Source of the DNA: Gracilaria domingensis
Taxonomy: Eukaryota > Rhodophyta > Florideophyceae > Gracilariales > Gracilariaceae
Length of the DNA stretch: 64,000 nt
Direction: 5' to 3'
NCBI GenBank assembly: GCA_022539475.1
Contig: VCMS01000126.1
Location: 1 to 64,000 of the forward strand
A program made the translations under genes and the position numbers. Positions 1 to 11,429 of this stretch are shown piece by piece. The first letter of the stretch is position 1. Each line of letters begins with the position of its first letter. Below the pieces are notes generated by a model that was not told where the DNA came from, did no database searches, and was given only the letters and a program-made list of their open reading frames with translations.

Positions 1-2
1 TC

Positions 3-1938
3 GCAAAGATCGGAGGACCTCTCAACGACCTTCTTAGGAAGGGACAACCACCAAAACTGGAACCCCTTGCTCCCGCGCAAGCGAGAGCATTCGACTCCCT
101 CAAACAGACACTTCCCTCAGCACCGATCTTATGGTTGCCGAAGAATGGATTACCATTCACAGTAGATACGGCTGCGAGTGCCCACCAAGTCAGCTGTGCC
201 TTATTTCAAATCACACCCGATGGGGAACGCAAACCAATTGGTCATTAGTCTCGGACACTCAACGTTCATGAACGGAGCTATTCCGTATCAGAGAATGAAT
301 GTCTTGCCATGATATGGGCTCTTCAGAGACTACGTCCATATCTTAGGGGTGTGCATTTTACGGTCAACACGGATCATTCCGCGTTGCGTTGGCTGATGTC
401 TTTCACGGAACCTTCCGGTCGATTAATGCGCTGGCGACTTCGGCTGGCAGCATTCGATTATGACGTCAATTATAAGAAGGGAACTTTGAATACCCAAGCA
501 GACGCTCACTTCCGTTTGGGAACCGATGGTGAAGCCCTTCCCGTCGACGACGACGATGAGGATATTCCCTGTTTCTTACTCCATGAGGATGAAGAGGACT
601 ACAAGTTTATCTCGGATGATATATGCGATGACATACTGGTTGCAAACGGTATCGATCCCGATCGGGGCGCACTTGCCTCTATCACTCCTGAGGAGTTAAT
701 TCGTGAACAACACGGAGACCCGTTTTGTACGAAGGTACGCGCCCGGCTGAATGGCGTTGCAAAGATCCCCTTTGGAGTTAGCTCACAATGTCACTTGGTT
801 AGGCTGGTTCGATCTAACCCACAAATCGTGGTTCCCCATTCCCTTCAATCAAGAGTTTGCACCTCTCGCACTACTCGAGGATTGCTGCTCACCCTGGTGC
901 CAGGAAGCTTTACACGACACTTCGTCGGGATTTCTACTGGCCCGCCTTAGCACTTGACTGTTATGCTACCGTCAAGAAGTGTACGCACTGTGCTCGAGAA
1001 CGAGTGAAACTTCGTCGCCATGCGAAAAAGAGTACTCTCTTCCCCGAAGGGGCGCCTCTTGAATTTTTTGCTATCGATATACTCGGCGAGTTCCTCCGGA
1101 CTCCCCGTGGAAACCGTTATTTGCTGGTCATTACGGACAGGTTTTCTAAGCTCGTCCAGACTGTTCCGTTAAAAAAAAATTGACGCACGTACTGTCGCAG
1201 AGGCTTTTGTCAAGCATTGGACTTTCGTCTACGCTCCATCGGTCAACCTTATCTCGGATAATGGCCCGCAATTTGTTGCGTGTTTCTTCCAGAATGTCTG
1301 TCGGATACTCAATGTGAAGAATTTGTTCACAACGACGTACTATCTCCAATGCAATGAGCAGGTAGAACGGCTGAAACGTATGCTGTTGTCCGCATTGCGT
1401 GCGTAAACTGTCGATCACCCCAAGACATGGGAATTGTACACGGATTCCGTAACTTACGCGTATAACACGCAGGTACACAGAGTAACTGGCCTCTCACCGT
1501 TTGAGCTGGTACTCTCGCGTCCTCCATCTCCTGTGGCAGTTGAACCTCAGCCGACGTTGGACAGGTACCCGTCTACGGTCGATCACTATCTCCGTTGGAA
1601 AACGTGGCTCGCTACCATGGTACCTTTTGCGAAATCTTCGATGGCGATGGCCCAGCTCGCATACAAGCCAAATTTCGATGCCTGAATCCGTCGGCCGCTA
1701 CCATCCTTGGAGAAGGGACAATTCGCCTTCGTCAGGAAAGAATATTATAATCCTGAGAAAGAGAAACGTCACAAACTATCGTGACGGGCCCTACAAGATT
1801 ATCTCTCTAGAGCAGGAAACAGTTGTACTGGAAGTTGGTGATCAACCTGAGCGGTTTTCCCGCGATCGCGTCTTACAAGGTCACCCCTCGTACTGTCTCG
1901 GAAGACCGTCAGTCTACAGCACACTCGCCAAAGGCTGA
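3..1938 (+). pseudogene. Ty3/gypsy retrotransposon pol remnant (RT end, RNase H, integrase)
   Basis: Reading + frames in order gives the end of a gypsy reverse transcriptase (connection region with LPFTVDTAAS), RNase H (TDHSALRWL, then the ADAHFR region) and integrase. The integrase shows an HHCC-type finger (CYATVKKCTHC), the D-D-E triad (FAIDILG, LISDNGPQF, NEQVER) and a GPY/F-like module (DGPYKIISL). The copy is dead. A TAG at 246-248 replaces the usual Trp of the PIG.WSRTLN motif. There is a frameshift near 850 between RNase H and integrase, another in the A-run at about 1171-1180, a stop near 1405 (SALRA followed by a stop), and a further frame change near 1685. The 5' part (gag, protease, most of RT) lies outside the window. 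Order and motifs are seen directly; the family assignment is established knowledge. Confidence 0.9.
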
Positions 1939-3030
1939 AGCCCCTCATGATCGTGGTGCGCCGCACCGTCTGTGTTCTGCAAAGTGGAATATAGTCTGTT
2001 CGCTTTGGAAACTAAGCTAGTTTTGGGGCTATTTGGGGCGCGCGAGCGGGTAGCAGAGGCTGGCACTCAAAAAATTAAGAAATTTTGGAATATTAAATTC
2101 CATTTCGAGCAGTTTAGTTCTTGGGTCCACTAGTTTTTGCAGAGGTTCTACTTCGCCGCACCACCCCATTCACTCTTTTCCGCGACCCTCTCCCAAAACT
2201 GCACTCGTGCTAGTTTGCCTTTCCATTTTCTCCCATGTTGCAATGCCAATCGCAATTCATCCGACCTCAATCATCCCAACACTTCTTCCCAGTCCACACC
2301 ACCCCCGCTATTTACCCATTTCTCGCCCATCACGCGTCCGCATCCTCTCTCTCCGTCTCCGCAAACGTCATTTTTTAGAAGTCAGGTAGGCAACCCTTCC
2401 CCTTCTCGTATACCCGTCTCGCCCCAAAACGGCTTCAAATCCCTCCCCATCCTTCTCTCCTCTCGCACTTTGAAATCTGGGCCGCCATTCGCATTGCCAT
2501 GCCCTACTCCGAAATCCAGTCAATACCGGAGCCTCGATTGCATCCTGCAACACCTTTTCCAGCACCTTCCTTTTCTCCTTGCGCTTTTTCTCCAAAAGAC
2601 TCTTCTAGTCCCTAAACCTACCACATATCGCCTTCGTTGTCAAACATGGCCTCTTCTGTGCCACAAATCTTCCGGCACTTGCTATATATTCCCTTCTGTG
2701 TTCGCTGGGCGTAATTGAAATATGGTGCTCTCACTAGATCGAAGAAGTCAATACGATACACTGCAAGCAAAGAGTGCTGAGCTGTTCGAACTTCTAATCT
2801 TGTCGCAGGCGCTTTTGTTCACCTACGGTCATCCTCTTGCTCTTATTCTAGTTCTCCTGGGACGCTCTTCCGTGAAACTTCCCATCTTTTACTAGTTTGT
2901 TCTCACTAATTATCCTCCTTATTATCATTAAATAGTGTTTTTAACTACGTTGCCTCGACCTGGAGTACTCTTGACATTTACTGCTTCTTTCTTGTATGTA
3001 TTCAAAAAGTATATCCTTAGTAGCGTCATG
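1939..3030. other. no gene seen; possible 3' end/LTR of the gypsy element
   Basis: This stretch directly follows the integrase remnant. It starts with a purine/G-rich patch (about 2018-2060) that could be a polypurine tract. It then runs into pyrimidine-rich sequence (2130-2650) that opens a 193-codon frame of low complexity (Pro, Ser, Phe, Leu) resembling no protein I know. If the element is complete at its 3' end, an LTR should lie here, but no second copy exists in the window to confirm it. Confidence 0.3.
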
Positions 3031-4352
3031 CTTTTTAACAGTAGCCATAATGTTGTCCCAAGCTCTCGCTCACCGGCTTGCGCGGAGAGCACAGAAAGAA
3101 TGCATTCAGCAACGGCGCGTTCTTGCTGAGAAAGTGTTTGAGCAATTCCGAGAGTAGCTTTGGCGTGGAACTCAGCAGCATGTCAAACACAACATTTACT
3201 GAGAAAGCCTCTTGCGAGAAAAGCTGCACAAGCGCGCTTGAGAGTGCGCGCCCCGCCTGCATCGGCGCCATCTGCCCGCATCGCGTGCCGCCTAACTCGG
3301 CGAAAAGACTGCGCAGAAGCGCACGCGGTATGGATTACATGCTATGGAAGACTCAACGAAGACGCCGCCGCGAAGTGGGACGTGACGTCTGTATTTGCGC
3401 AGGCATATACAGCAGTAGCGGCCCCAGCATTTCTAGCATTGGAAGAATGATTCCTTGACTGCATTCAAACAACGAATACTATGAACAGCACATCATTAAA
3501 ATGGTCTTCTCCATTTGAATAACGCTCTTTCAGAACCATTGGAATGGTCCATACTGAACAAGGGATGAGCGTTACAATACAATCGACTGGATTCCTTACA
3601 TTGAATAGTGTGGCCCGCAAACTATTTGAGTGCATTCTTCATCTGAATGATATATCCGTATAATGCAAAATCATTTCAATGCCTCGAATGCCCATACTAA
3701 TAATACCGCCGTCGCGCGTCATCAGAATAACCACAATTCGCGGGGCGCGGCGCACACGGCACGGCGGTGGGGCGCTCACCTTTAAGCTGCGTGCGCTGCT
3801 CCGTGGAGGGATTGAACGGAGCGCACGAGCGCATACTTGCTTCAATTCAGTGCCGTGCACTACATAGGGGCCACCCCGTAAGGCAGCACGTCTCGCCTTC
3901 GCTACACATACGGGCCGCCTCAACGGCGCACCGCGTCCGGCGCGACCACTGCCGGCTTGTGGCTGCGGTGATGGCAGTGCTATCAACGCAGCCACAAGCC
4001 GCTGCCAAAAAAATGGTTTCTATTTGAATGCTTTGAATGGTTTGACTGATAATCCAATATGTTTATTCAAATGGTTTCGCAAGTATGAATGGTGAAGCAC
4101 CATTTCCATTGGAATGCATCCACTGCTTTGACCGGCGTAAGCATTTTTTTATTTTAAACGCATTTGAATATACTGTAAGATGTACTACGAATGGCAAAAC
4201 ATTCGAATTGCAGTTGGTCAACCATTCTTCCAATCCTAGCAAATGCTGGCATTTGGACCGCATACCGCGGAGGCGTCTCGCCACGCCTCCTCTGGCTGAC
4301 TATTGGCGGTGATCGCCGCTGCCGACTCAGGTGCTGATCTCCGCAGTCCTTC
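3031..4352. other. non-coding stretch rich in ATTTGAATG-like words, with a GC-rich hairpin block
   Basis: No convincing gene. An unrecognised open frame sits at 3078-3458. From about 3440 to 4240 the words TTTGAATG, CATTCAAA and ATTGGAATG recur on both strands at irregular spacing, which looks like decayed short repeats. This is interrupted at about 3740-4010 by a very GC-rich block that contains an inverted repeat (3953-4001). The block ends just upstream of the Myb gene and may include its promoter. Confidence 0.4.
3953..4001. repeat. 15-bp perfect inverted repeat
   Basis: CGGCTTGTGGCTGCG at 3953-3967 is the exact reverse complement of 3987-4001, with a 19-base loop. A second, partly overlapping pair, CACTGCC (3947-3953) and GGCAGTG (3973-3979), competes with it. 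It lies 350 bp upstream of the Myb gene start. Confidence 0.8.
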
Positions 4353-7300
4353 ATGATCTGCCGACGCCGCGCCGCTCTTGCTCGCCGCGTCGGCAATGTC
4401 AGTCAGAACAAAGCCAAGCGTCAGAAGCGCCTCAAGTGGACCCCGCAGGAAGTCGAGGCGCTTCGCTGTGGCGTGCAGAAATTTGGTGAGGGCCGCTGGG
4501 CCGTCATACTGCGAGAGAATGCCAACCTTTTCAACCCGGTACGAATCAGCGTAGACCTCAAGGATAAATGGCGCAATCTGTCCAAATCACACAAGACTTC
4601 AGACAAGCCGGACAACCGTGTTCCTTCTTCGCCTGCATTGCAATCTACTCCGACGCCTTCCACTCCTTTAGCCTCACCTCCGCGCGTCCGTTCACAACCA
4701 CCTCATCCAATCGCCTTGCGTAATACCCCTCGTGTTTCTGAGAAACTCGCTTTTCCCAGTTTGCCGGCCCTTCATGTTCACCGCCCTCAGGTGCACAGGT
4801 CTCTGTTGAATCCGAAGCGAGTTACCCCTGAGCTTTTGTCCCCAATGGGTGACGTAAGGAGGAACCATAGCCTTCCACAAACTCACCCTTCCGACAATCT
4901 CCCAGTGTTTGGCTATCACCAGATGCTTCGATCTAGGCCTGTTCAAGAGCCGAGCGAAGCTATCCGCGGTTCAAACCTGTCCGGCTTTTATTTGCACCCG
5001 TCTCCCGCAATGACCAAGCACACCCCTTCGGAATCAAGACCTATGTCTATGCCACTTCGGTTGGAACATAGATCTTTGGTCACTCCTAGCAATGCTTCGT
5101 TGCTTGTTGGCAATGGTGCTGCACCACAAGACACCGCGTTTGCCAGATCTCTCGAAGAAAGGACTTTACCTCATGTCCACCACACCCTAGGCCCTCGAGC
5201 GGATCATCGGGCTTCAGAAGTCATGCATCATGGAAGCGCGGTACATCCTGTACCAATGTCAAGCCCGCAGCATTTCGATACCGTTTCTCAGGCATACTCA
5301 TCCTCCGCACTGCATATATCTCGCGAACCACCGGTTACAACGGCAGGAGGTCATCGCTCCTACGCTATGCATCGTGAAGAAAGACCACCGCCAGTAAGGA
5401 TTCTTGGAGCGCCGATTCATCCGGCACATGCGTACCGTCATCAGCCTGTGGCACAACATGTTGTCACCGATTCCAACCATTTTCGTTCTCTCCATGGCTT
5501 GAAGGAGCGCAGTGTCAGTGAACCTACAAATGAGGTGTATCCTGTTCCAAATGAGGAAAGCGCTGCACAGGATATGAATTCTCGCTACTCTCGCTTTGTC
5601 TCAAGGGAAAGCGGTTCAGAGAGCCAGCGAGAAGTTCATGTCCCGAGGCCTAATCGTCATTCACTGGAAGAGGTGGTTCGAAACCACAGAGGTAACGCCA
5701 ATCATCCACAGCAGTCCGAACAACGCAATTTGCGAGAGAATGAATTAGGCTCTCGCGGGAACCCGCGAAATGGTATGGGTCAATCTCTTGATGACGAAAT
5801 GAATCTGCGGTCGTCAAACTCAGAAAACCGTTTTACCCATCACCAGACTGAGGATGACCAGGATCATTATTTGCGCGCACCTGGACATGATGGGCAATTT
5901 AGTTCAAGACAGGGCGATAGTGATGTGCATCAGCGCACCAGTTCTCCTCCGCATAGCCGTTTTAGCCAGGAAGAAGAAGAAGATGCAGAAGTAGAGGATA
6001 TGAATCGCAACAGTGTGGAACACAGTCACATTGGCATGGGAGATCAACAATCGGCCCTTGTTCACACAGGGGAGTGCATCCATAATGAAGACTCAATGCA
6101 CCAAGTAGAAGTGCCTCGTGAGGTGTTGGACAATGATGGAGATGACGCGGATGACGAACATATCAGTCATCCCCACACTGACCCCAACCCGTCAAATTTG
6201 TATCATGGAAATGATGTTGACGATGATCAGTTGGCTTCACATCATCCTTTCGGCCTGGTCAATCCCGATGTTGGTCATTCGGACGATGGCGAAGCACGTG
6301 ACGATAGTCATACGTTGGCACTTTCAGAGCCTCAGCAGGGAATTGAGTTGCAAGTTCGACTGGAGGAAGAATCACAGGATTGTTACGCGCCGGAGCGCCC
6401 CCGATCACCCTCAACGGATCAGGAACATCAGCATCAAGGACAGCATTTCAGTACCTTTTCTACGCGCGATGAAAAGATTAAGAGCGGTCAGCTTGGCGAT
6501 ATTATAGAAAGCGAGAGCGGGGGACATTTACTGGGTGCGAGTAGAGACCGTGGGGCACCTAGTGGTATGCAACGCACGAAGGAAGAGAATCAACATACCA
6601 CCAATTTGAAAAGGTCAGTAGAAAACTTCACTGAGCATCAGAGTCCTGAAAATAGCACAGGGCATGGTGCGGTTTATGGCGGTCGTGACGATGACAGTGG
6701 ACACCCGGAACGCCGGGTGCTTACTGGTCTATATGAGAAAGATTCTGATGTTCAACAGCTTGACTCAAATAGTCGTGTGCGAAGTATTGTAGGAGAGATT
6801 AACGAAATGTCTGCAGGCGGTATGCACTCAAATGAAAGCGAGATTACGCGAAAGGGCGATTTCAAAGAGGAGAACGACGAGAACGGAAGCGAAGCGCATC
6901 AAGGAAAGGCTACTCGGGGAATGCTCGAAACTGGAACTATTGTGAATGGCAGGGACGGGGTGAGAAGAGATTTACCGATATTACAACCCTCCAGTGCTGT
7001 TTCGAGAGCACACAGTGGCAACGAGGAGGATCCCACGTTGGACATGCCCAATCGGGCATCATTTGAAGGGCAAAACGATCCAGTGAACACGTCCAGCAGT
7101 GACAGCTCAAGAGAGATGATCCCTCTTGTACATTCAGCGAATAGCTTTAAGGTGATGAGAATCAAATCATCCACACAGAGACAGGAGAAAATGGTCATCG
7201 AGAGTCAAGGCGCTACTGAATGCAAGTTACAAGCTTCCATGAGAAATGGCCATAGTGTTCCGATTGGATGCGATAAAGGAGTAATGCGGAATAGGAAGGC

Positions 7301-7499
7301 AGAAATTCATCAGGAGAGTTATGAAGATAACTCGACCACAGGAGGAGGAGGGCGACATCGCGTTGAGGCAGTTGCAAGTTTGGCAAATCTTCTAAACCCG
7401 ACGTCGTTTGACAGCGGTCCTCGAAGAAGTGCTTACAATCGAAGACAGGAAGGAGAAGGAGAAGAAGGGGGAAAAGAAGCACATGTCCGGGGAAAATGA
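4353..7499 (+). CDS. Myb/SANT telobox-type DNA-binding protein, 1048 aa
   Basis: The N-terminus (about residues 20-80) is a single Myb/SANT domain with the first Trp in LKWTPQEVEAL, the second in GRWAVIL, and the telobox signature VDLKDKWRNLSK in helix 3. That signature marks telomere-repeat binding Myb proteins (plant TRB/TRFL, animal TRF), so binding to telomere-like repeats in the nucleus is the expected role. The remaining 950 residues are predicted disordered: rich in His, Ser, Pro, Asp, Glu and Asn with no domain I recognise, plus a short hydrophobic VEAVASLANLLN near the C-terminus. The basic start (MICRRRAALARR) is the first ATG of the frame; an internal start is possible. The frame is uninterrupted. 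An overlapping + frame continues to 7623, so a C-terminal exon or frameshift near 7440 cannot be excluded. Usual telobox proteins carry the Myb domain at the C-terminus or in shorter proteins, so this architecture is unusual. Confidence 0.85.
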   Translation: MICRRRAALARRVGNVSQNKAKRQKRLKWTPQEVEALRCGVQKFGEGRWAVILRENANLFNPVRISVDLKDKWRNLSKSHKTSDKPDNRVPSSPALQSTPTPSTPLASPPRVRSQPPHPIALRNTPRVSEKLAFPSLPALHVHRPQVHRSLLNPKRVTPELLSPMGDVRRNHSLPQTHPSDNLPVFGYHQMLRSRPVQEPSEAIRGSNLSGFYLHPSPAMTKHTPSESRPMSMPLRLEHRSLVTPSNASLLVGNGAAPQDTAFARSLEERTLPHVHHTLGPRADHRASEVMHHGSAVHPVPMSSPQHFDTVSQAYSSSALHISREPPVTTAGGHRSYAMHREERPPPVRILGAPIHPAHAYRHQPVAQHVVTDSNHFRSLHGLKERSVSEPTNEVYPVPNEESAAQDMNSRYSRFVSRESGSESQREVHVPRPNRHSLEEVVRNHRGNANHPQQSEQRNLRENELGSRGNPRNGMGQSLDDEMNLRSSNSENRFTHHQTEDDQDHYLRAPGHDGQFSSRQGDSDVHQRTSSPPHSRFSQEEEEDAEVEDMNRNSVEHSHIGMGDQQSALVHTGECIHNEDSMHQVEVPREVLDNDGDDADDEHISHPHTDPNPSNLYHGNDVDDDQLASHHPFGLVNPDVGHSDDGEARDDSHTLALSEPQQGIELQVRLEEESQDCYAPERPRSPSTDQEHQHQGQHFSTFSTRDEKIKSGQLGDIIESESGGHLLGASRDRGAPSGMQRTKEENQHTTNLKRSVENFTEHQSPENSTGHGAVYGGRDDDSGHPERRVLTGLYEKDSDVQQLDSNSRVRSIVGEINEMSAGGMHSNESEITRKGDFKEENDENGSEAHQGKATRGMLETGTIVNGRDGVRRDLPILQPSSAVSRAHSGNEEDPTLDMPNRASFEGQNDPVNTSSSDSSREMIPLVHSANSFKVMRIKSSTQRQEKMVIESQGATECKLQASMRNGHSVPIGCDKGVMRNRKAEIHQESYEDNSTTGGGGRHRVEAVASLANLLNPTSFDSGPRRSAYNRRQEGEGEEGGKEAHVRGK

Positions 7500-9340
7500 A
7501 GTGCCTGCTGATGGCGTTGAACTCGATCCCATATGTGTTCTTTCGAATCTTGGCAAAGGATTACCGGTAGCATGGAAGTCGATTGTATCCAACTGCACTG
7601 GAGCTTCGCAGCCGCCAGTATGAGTTCTTTTGGTACAATGGAAGTACACAGTCGATCTGGGAATTGCACACTGTTGCGGCGTACGACTGTTTGTGAGTTG
7701 CCGTTTTATAGCTCACGAATGAGTGGGACAACGTTGACCTATCGCTGATGTCGCAGGTACCTGCATCAAGATTGCAACAACAGTATGTGCTACCGGGTGG
7801 TATTGCAGAATCTGGGAACAACGGAGAGCTTGATTCCAACCTGGAATCAATTCACCGACTTGACCGCTATGTTTCCTATGATGTGAGAGATGTAGTATTC
7901 GAGATTGGAAGGTATTCAGGGCCACGACTTGAGGGGATGAAGAGTATTGTCGCGACCGAAAGTTCTAATTGTGTCACGAGATGTTCTTTCTGTCTAAACT
8001 CGTTCTGGGGTCTGAGCGTGCCGGGTTCTGAATGGATTGCGCTTCTCTGGAAGGAGCATTGCGATCATATGATGACCACCGGATAGCTCTGATTTGGCGC
8101 GGTGCGACTGGGTGGCATTCTACGCTTCTATGATCCGTCAGAAGTTTGCATGTGAGAACAGGAGTACTACATCGAGGCTTCACTTACTGGCGCTGCATAT
8201 GAATCTTGACATATAAGGCATAACTGCGAAGTGGTGAAACCTCCATTGCTGAAACCCTTTGCGAAATCCCTTCCGAACCAGTAATAGTTGAAGCTTTTCA
8301 AGCATAAGAGAATAGCTGCGGTCAGGTGCAGCGGTCGATAATCTGTGTCAGGTTCGTGGAGGTCAATAATGAAATCGCTCTGATGCACAGGCTTTTATGG
8401 CGGTCCGTTGTGGGGGTCAGATGATGAGCATACACCCGAAGGCTTGAAGACTGGGAGTACGACAAGTGCGCTTGGGGTAGGGGGCATTTCTTCGCAATCC
8501 TGAACGTGTTCGGACAGACAACAGACTTAGGGAAGCAAAGAACTTTGAACGCGTATATGGGACGGTGTATAAGGATAGGATTTGTATAGCTGACTATTGT
8601 ATATTGTAAGGATAGATGTGTGCAGGGGGATTGCACACCAGCGATTTGCGTTTGTGGCGTTTCGGAGCCGAGGTTTCAAAGACTTGTGTGAATATTTTCG
8701 TGGATAGTAAACTTGGATGTTTATGATAGAACTTGTGAATGGAAGATGCATAACAGGTATTGATACAGCGAGATAGAGTGAGAGTAGGCAGGGGAGCTGA
8801 CTGGCGCGATGGATTCACTCTGTTGCTGACGATGAGCGGTCTTCCAGCTCGAAAAGTTCGAGACGTCTCATTATATTGGCGAAGTCATTAATATCAATGT
8901 GCTCCTTGCTCCGCAGAGCGGGGGGGGTGTATGAAGGGTACTTCATACATGGGTGAACCCTTACCCCGCATAGTTTGCGTCAGCCATGCCGTCGACCGCG
9001 AGTTGAAGACCAAGAGACTGGCATAAAGCTCTGCAGTTCGCAACAACGCCGCATTTAGTCACGGCAGACATTCGCCTGCAGTCTATCTTCTTTCAAAGAT
9101 CTACAGTCAAGGAAATCCTGAGTGTTGCCGATACGGGTGAATAGTTCACCTGAATGGTCAAAAGATGTTGAAGACTTACACGCCTAATCTGGATTTGCAA
9201 CGGTTCTTTCCGTTTTTGGAAAAGAAGACGGCCGTACTGCTTCACCCATCCAGAGCACGTGTTGCAGATCCACTTGCATCGAAGATGGCCGGACAGGTTG
9301 TTGCAGAAGGACATCGTCAGACATGTCATAATGTCATTCT
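7500..9340. other. no gene seen
   Basis: Only short frames without recognisable motifs occur here. The first 120 bases may be the 3' UTR or a continuation of the Myb gene. A small perfect hairpin (TGTATGAAG at 8928-8936 with CTTCATACA at 8941-8949, 4-base loop) follows a run of seven or more G. Confidence 0.5.
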
Positions 9341-9349
9341 GTCGTACTG

Positions 9350-9418
9350 GCAGCGGGCGAGGACAAGTTGTGTTACGGTCGTTACCTTAACACAACTTGA
9401 CTACCCTGCCCGCGGGCA
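9350..9418. repeat. degenerate first copy of the TTAGGG-like palindrome
   Basis: CAAGTTGTGTTA (9364-9375) pairs with TTAACACAACTTG (about 9388-9400). Outer arms GCGGGCG and TGCCCGCGGGCA are also present. The centre is about 9381/9382, 151 bp before the next palindrome. In the core, GGG has become CGG, so this copy is more diverged than the three that follow. Confidence 0.7.
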
Positions 9419-9495
9419 CGTTACGTTTTGGCTGGCGTTGCCTGCGTTGCGTGTTTTGGGAGGTCTGTTGACGCTACCAGAACGAGGCAAAAACG

Positions 9496-9793
9496 TGCCC
9501 GCGGGCGGGGGGGTCCGGTTGTGTTAGGGTAGCTACCCTAACACGACCGGACCCCCCCGCCCGCGGGCATAAAATCGCACATTTTTCAAAAAATCGGCCG
9601 AAATGTGCCCGCGGGTGGGGGGGTCCGGTCGTGTTAGGGTAGCTACCCTAACACAACCTGACCCCCCCGTCCGCGGGCATAAAAAAGCACATTTTTTAAA
9701 AAACCGGCCAAAACGTGGCCGCGGACAGGGGGGTCCGGTTGTGTTAGGGTAGCCACCCTAACACAACCGACCCCCCCCCCGCGCCCGTGGGCA
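9496..9793. repeat. three tandem palindromes of about 74 bp, 110-bp period, TTAGGG cores
   Basis: Palindromes centred at 9532/9533, 9642/9643 and 9752/9753 are exactly 110 bp apart. Each starts with TGCCCGCGGGCGGGGGGG, goes through TCCGGTTGTGTTAGGGTAG and then mirrors itself. The first (9496-9569) has 37-nt arms with a single mismatch. The second (9606-9679) is similar. The third (9716-9793) has diverged outer arms and an expanded C-run. AT-rich 36-bp spacers containing GCACATTTTT and A-runs separate them. Each core holds TGTTAGGGTA facing its complement. This could be a foldback/MITE-type element amplified in tandem, or a protein-binding array. No coding capacity. Confidence 0.9.
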
Positions 9794-11429
9794 CGTTGTG
9801 GTCACATTTTGGCACCATGCCGAGACCTCCCAGAACACCTTCTTCGACACTTCCCGCACTCAGTACGATGCCCCCGCCCGCCAACACGTTGCACCGCTGT
9901 CCACGTGGATTGGCGGGAGGGCAGAAAGCTGTACGTTCATCAGGGTGTATCTTGAGTATTAGGAGCGCTTCAAAACGCACGACTGGAGAGCGCTACGAGT
10001 GCTCGCATAAGTCTACGTCCACTAAAACCCCTCTCCAACAGAAACATTTTCAGGCATGTTGTAGCGTTCCCACACCTCCCGAAACACAATCGGCTGCATT
10101 TCTCGCAAATAATTTGTTGCGAGCTCAGTATAAATCTATCAGAGAAGAATCAACTAATTTTTGCATCCAATTTATCCTCAACTATTAACACAATACGCGA
10201 CCTTGGTACAATTTGTGTAGTTATTGACAGACTACACTGTTTAAACTGCTGAAAGCGGCGAAGAGACGTACCATGGAAGCCCGTCAACACCCGCACGCAC
10301 GAAAGCGGTAATGCGTTGGGTTGAAATACAGAGACACAGAGTGACGGCAGTATGTAGCTACGTAAATACTGGCCACCATTTTTTCCGGTGAAGATACAAA
10401 TTCTATCGATCATCGGTTTTGATGATGAAGGTAAGGTATTACCTAATAGCATGAGCGCTCTCGCTCTGGCGTTCAATGTATATATCTGAATTTAATTCGT
10501 TCGTTGTGACGGTCTGGCAAACAACGATGGAGGCCGGCAACGACCATAGAATACCGTATTTATAGGGGTAAGAGAGCTCTCTACGGAATACTATAAATAA
10601 CTATATGGAGTTCTGATAGGCTAACTACTACATGAGTCTCACAGGATTAGAGAACGGGGGCTGTAGCAGCTCGTATGTGCTACATTCATTCATTACAAAA
10701 GTGTATGAAACAAGGGGGCGACGAGAGTCGTAGCGGAAAGCAAAACAGATGGTAGGCATGAAAATCCTTCAGCCCGGCGTGCTTGAGCTGGTACCACATG
10801 ACAATAGTTCCAATGTTGAAATCGTATCGCTCTACCTCCCGTTAACAAGGCCTGTCACCAACAATACACAAGAAGATATTAATCGACGTGTTGTGGAGAT
10901 ACCGTAAAATGCTGCCAATGGTGTTCGTTTTTCTTCCGTTAAGAGCCGTGATAAAACTTCAGAGTCCCACTTCCAGAGCTATGAATTGCTGCCCACGACT
11001 TTGTCGAGGAGCGTTTAAAGGCTCCAATCTGCCACCGAAGAGACGAAATAGAACTTTTATTACATCATGCGCCACGATTGCACCTATAATTAGTCAAAGC
11101 GACGTCCGAGTACTGAGAGAAAATTGTTCTGATTGGGGCCCTGTCGTGCGCTCCCCGTCAGATTTCAAAGAATTCCTTCATGAAAGGAAAACCATGTCAA
11201 GGTCTTTGTATGCTTTGGCCTCCATCATTCAAAGGCGATCTGCCTCGGTGATGGTTTCATTCAGTGACCTGCCTTTCTTCGGCGTGGAAAATTCTATATG
11301 TAAACCTCTGGGAGAAAAGTTGCAATGCATGGGGGACAGATTAGCGTTTGTAAAGTTGCGGATTTGAGTACGTATCGTTTGAGATGAACGTGACGCGGAT
11401 GATTCTATTGCAGGGATTAGAGGCTCTGA
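9794..11429. other. no gene seen
   Basis: An unrecognised 133-codon + frame (9787-10188) and a 159-codon + frame (10888-11367) show no known motif. The second lies immediately 3' of the Plavaka-like transposase, which is on the other strand, and is probably a chance frame over its eroded tail. Confidence 0.4.
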
